Source: an uncultured Myxococcales bacterium (GTDB taxonomy: Bacteria; Myxococcota_A; UBA9042). From it: 6,461 nucleotides of DNA. The position numbers and the translations under genes were made by a program. The stretch covers positions 1-6,461 of the forward strand of contig CAIXAA010000043.1 in assembly GCA_903917305.1 (NCBI GenBank). Reading direction: 5' to 3'. This document shows positions 5,991 through 6,461 of the stretch, piece after piece. Numbering within the stretch: the stretch's first letter is position 1; every line of letters starts with the position of its first letter. The notes under the pieces are model-generated. The model had not been told where the DNA came from. It worked only from the letters and a program-made list of their open reading frames with translations, and ran no database searches.

Positions 5991-6087
5991 GGAGGTGCCT
6001 GGGTTCTGGTGAGCCCCTCAGTCTTCAAAACTGATGCGGGGCGTGACGAGCGTCTCGGGGGAGTTCGATTCTCCTGCACTTCCGCCA
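5991..6087 (+). tRNA. selC: Selenocysteine tRNA, anticodon TCA
   Basis: tRNA-Sec is charged with serine, converted to selenocysteinyl-tRNA by SelA, and delivered by SelB to UGA codons followed by a SECIS hairpin. The 97-nt fold was traced by eye. The 8-bp acceptor pairs 5991-5998 with 6076-6083, including one G-T wobble. The 6-bp D stem GGGTTC/GAGCCC (6001-6006/6011-6016) has the 4-nt loop TGGT. The anticodon stem TCAGT/ACTGA (6018-6022/6030-6034) encloses loop CTTCAAA with anticodon TCA at 6025-6027. The variable stem pairs CGGGGCG with CGTCTCG (6037-6043/6051-6057). The 5-bp T stem (6059-6063/6071-6075) has loop TTCGATT. Discriminator G6084 is followed by an encoded CCA. The 8+5 acceptor/T helix, 6-bp D stem and long variable arm are the hallmarks of bacterial tRNA-Sec and exclude an ordinary suppressor or serine tRNA. 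E. coli selC is 95 nt. No sel protein gene lies within the window. Confidence 0.97.
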
Positions 6088-6133
6088 AGCGCGCCCTCAA
6101 GCCCAGCCCGACCCGTCGCGAAGGGAGCTTGAC

Positions 6134-6461
6134 ATGCTTCGCTATCTCCTCCCGTTGTTCCTCCTCGCCGCCGCCTGCTCGACGGCTCCATCCGCCCACG
6201 CCGCCAAGCCCGCCGGCCTGCCCGACAGCGGCGCGGACGCCGCACCGCTAGCCGACACGCTAGCCGACGTCGGCCCGGATGCGCCGGGTCCAGACCTTCC
6301 CGGTCCCGACACCGCGTCCGACGTCGCGACCAAGGCCGATGCCGTCGCGCCCGATTCCGCTGATGCGGCGCAACCTTCCGACGTCGCTGTTGGCGACGCA
6401 GCGGCCGATGCCGTCCCAAGCGACGACGGTGCCCTCGGCGGGGACGCAAGTCCGCCTCCCG
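6134..6461 (+). CDS. Lipoprotein or secreted protein with Asp/Ala/Pro-rich linker (3' end off the window)
   Basis: The first 109 codons of an open frame with no stop before the right edge. The start ATG at 6134 follows GGGAG (6123-6127) at six bases. The N-terminus MLRYLLPLFLLAAAC is a short lipoprotein-type signal with Cys15 as the probable lipidation site. An AHA at 21-23 could alternatively be a signal peptidase I site. From about residue 26 the sequence is low-complexity, dominated by Asp, Ala, Pro, Val and Gly with repeated short 'xxAD/xxPD' units (LPDSGADA, LADTLADV, GPDLPGPD). Such acidic disordered linkers typically tether a C-terminal domain to the outer membrane in Myxococcota-like genomes, but that domain is off the window, so no function can be assigned. 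The visible C-terminal edge ends in Pro-Pro-Pro. The gene lies 46 bases after selC, with no terminator seen between them. Confidence 0.75.
   Translation, partial: MLRYLLPLFLLAAACSTAPSAHAAKPAGLPDSGADAAPLADTLADVGPDAPGPDLPGPDTASDVATKADAVAPDSADAAQPSDVAVGDAAADAVPSDDGALGGDASPPP
6247..6268 (+). repeat. Tandem 12-bp duplication inside the acidic linker
   Basis: The 10-mer GCTAGCCGAC occurs at 6247-6256 and again at 6259-6268, a 12-base period that preserves frame and encodes LAD-T-LAD-V. Both copies use CTA, a leucine codon that is rare in this otherwise CTG/CTC-rich DNA, which suggests a recent local duplication. Confidence 0.8.

Noticed and set aside
5991..6087. selC as an integration site (attB) for a genomic island
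   Set aside because: No direct repeat of the tRNA 3' end is seen in the window, and no integrase gene is present.
6018..6449. Minus-strand open frame overlapping selC and the last lipoprotein
   Set aside because: Its arginine-rich composition is typical of an antisense shadow, and it overlaps a structured tRNA gene.
1..6461. CRISPR array, insertion sequence or inverted-repeat element
   Set aside because: No regularly spaced repeats, transposase motifs or terminal inverted repeats were seen on either strand.

Overview
The window comes from a high-GC bacterial chromosome. Its style fits the Myxococcota or a related deltaproteobacterial group: a cysteine-rich lipoprotein with Dickkopf-like CxxxxxC spacing, a lipoprotein with a long Asp/Ala/Pro-rich linker, and small secreted beta-rich proteins of unknown role. 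That placement rests on sequence style only, since no phylogenetic marker was compared.

Layout: bases 1-2209 hold three minus-strand genes. Read in the direction of transcription they are a 257-residue cysteine-rich lipoprotein (2209-1436), a 207-residue secreted protein (1312-689), and the N-terminal 227 residues of an EpmA (GenX/PoxA/YjeA)-type lysyl-tRNA-synthetase paralogue (682 to the left edge). The last two are nearly contiguous and share a reading frame. A short divergent intergenic region (2210-2291) separates this block from a plus-strand four-gene operon, 2292-5951. The operon alternates ATPase, permease, ATPase, permease. All three of its internal junctions overlap as stop/start (ATGA or TGATG), each with a good Shine-Dalgarno just upstream. 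It encodes one or two ABC-2-type transporters of unknown substrate.

Immediately downstream, 5991-6087 is a complete selenocysteine tRNA gene (selC) with anticodon TCA, an 8-bp acceptor stem, a 6-bp D stem with a 4-nt loop, a long variable arm and an encoded CCA. Its presence implies that the organism decodes some UGA codons as selenocysteine. No selA, selB, selD or selenoprotein is visible in the window. A plus-strand lipoprotein with a D/A/P-rich linker begins at 6134 and runs off the right edge.

How the parts work together: the four ABC genes are almost certainly co-translated and act as one export or membrane-remodelling machine. EpmA and selC both belong to specialised translation (EF-P lysylation and UGA recoding), but nothing in the sequence links them to each other or to the transporter. 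The most informative single element is selC. The best candidate for an uncharacterised system is the paired ABC operon with its divergent cysteine-rich lipoprotein.
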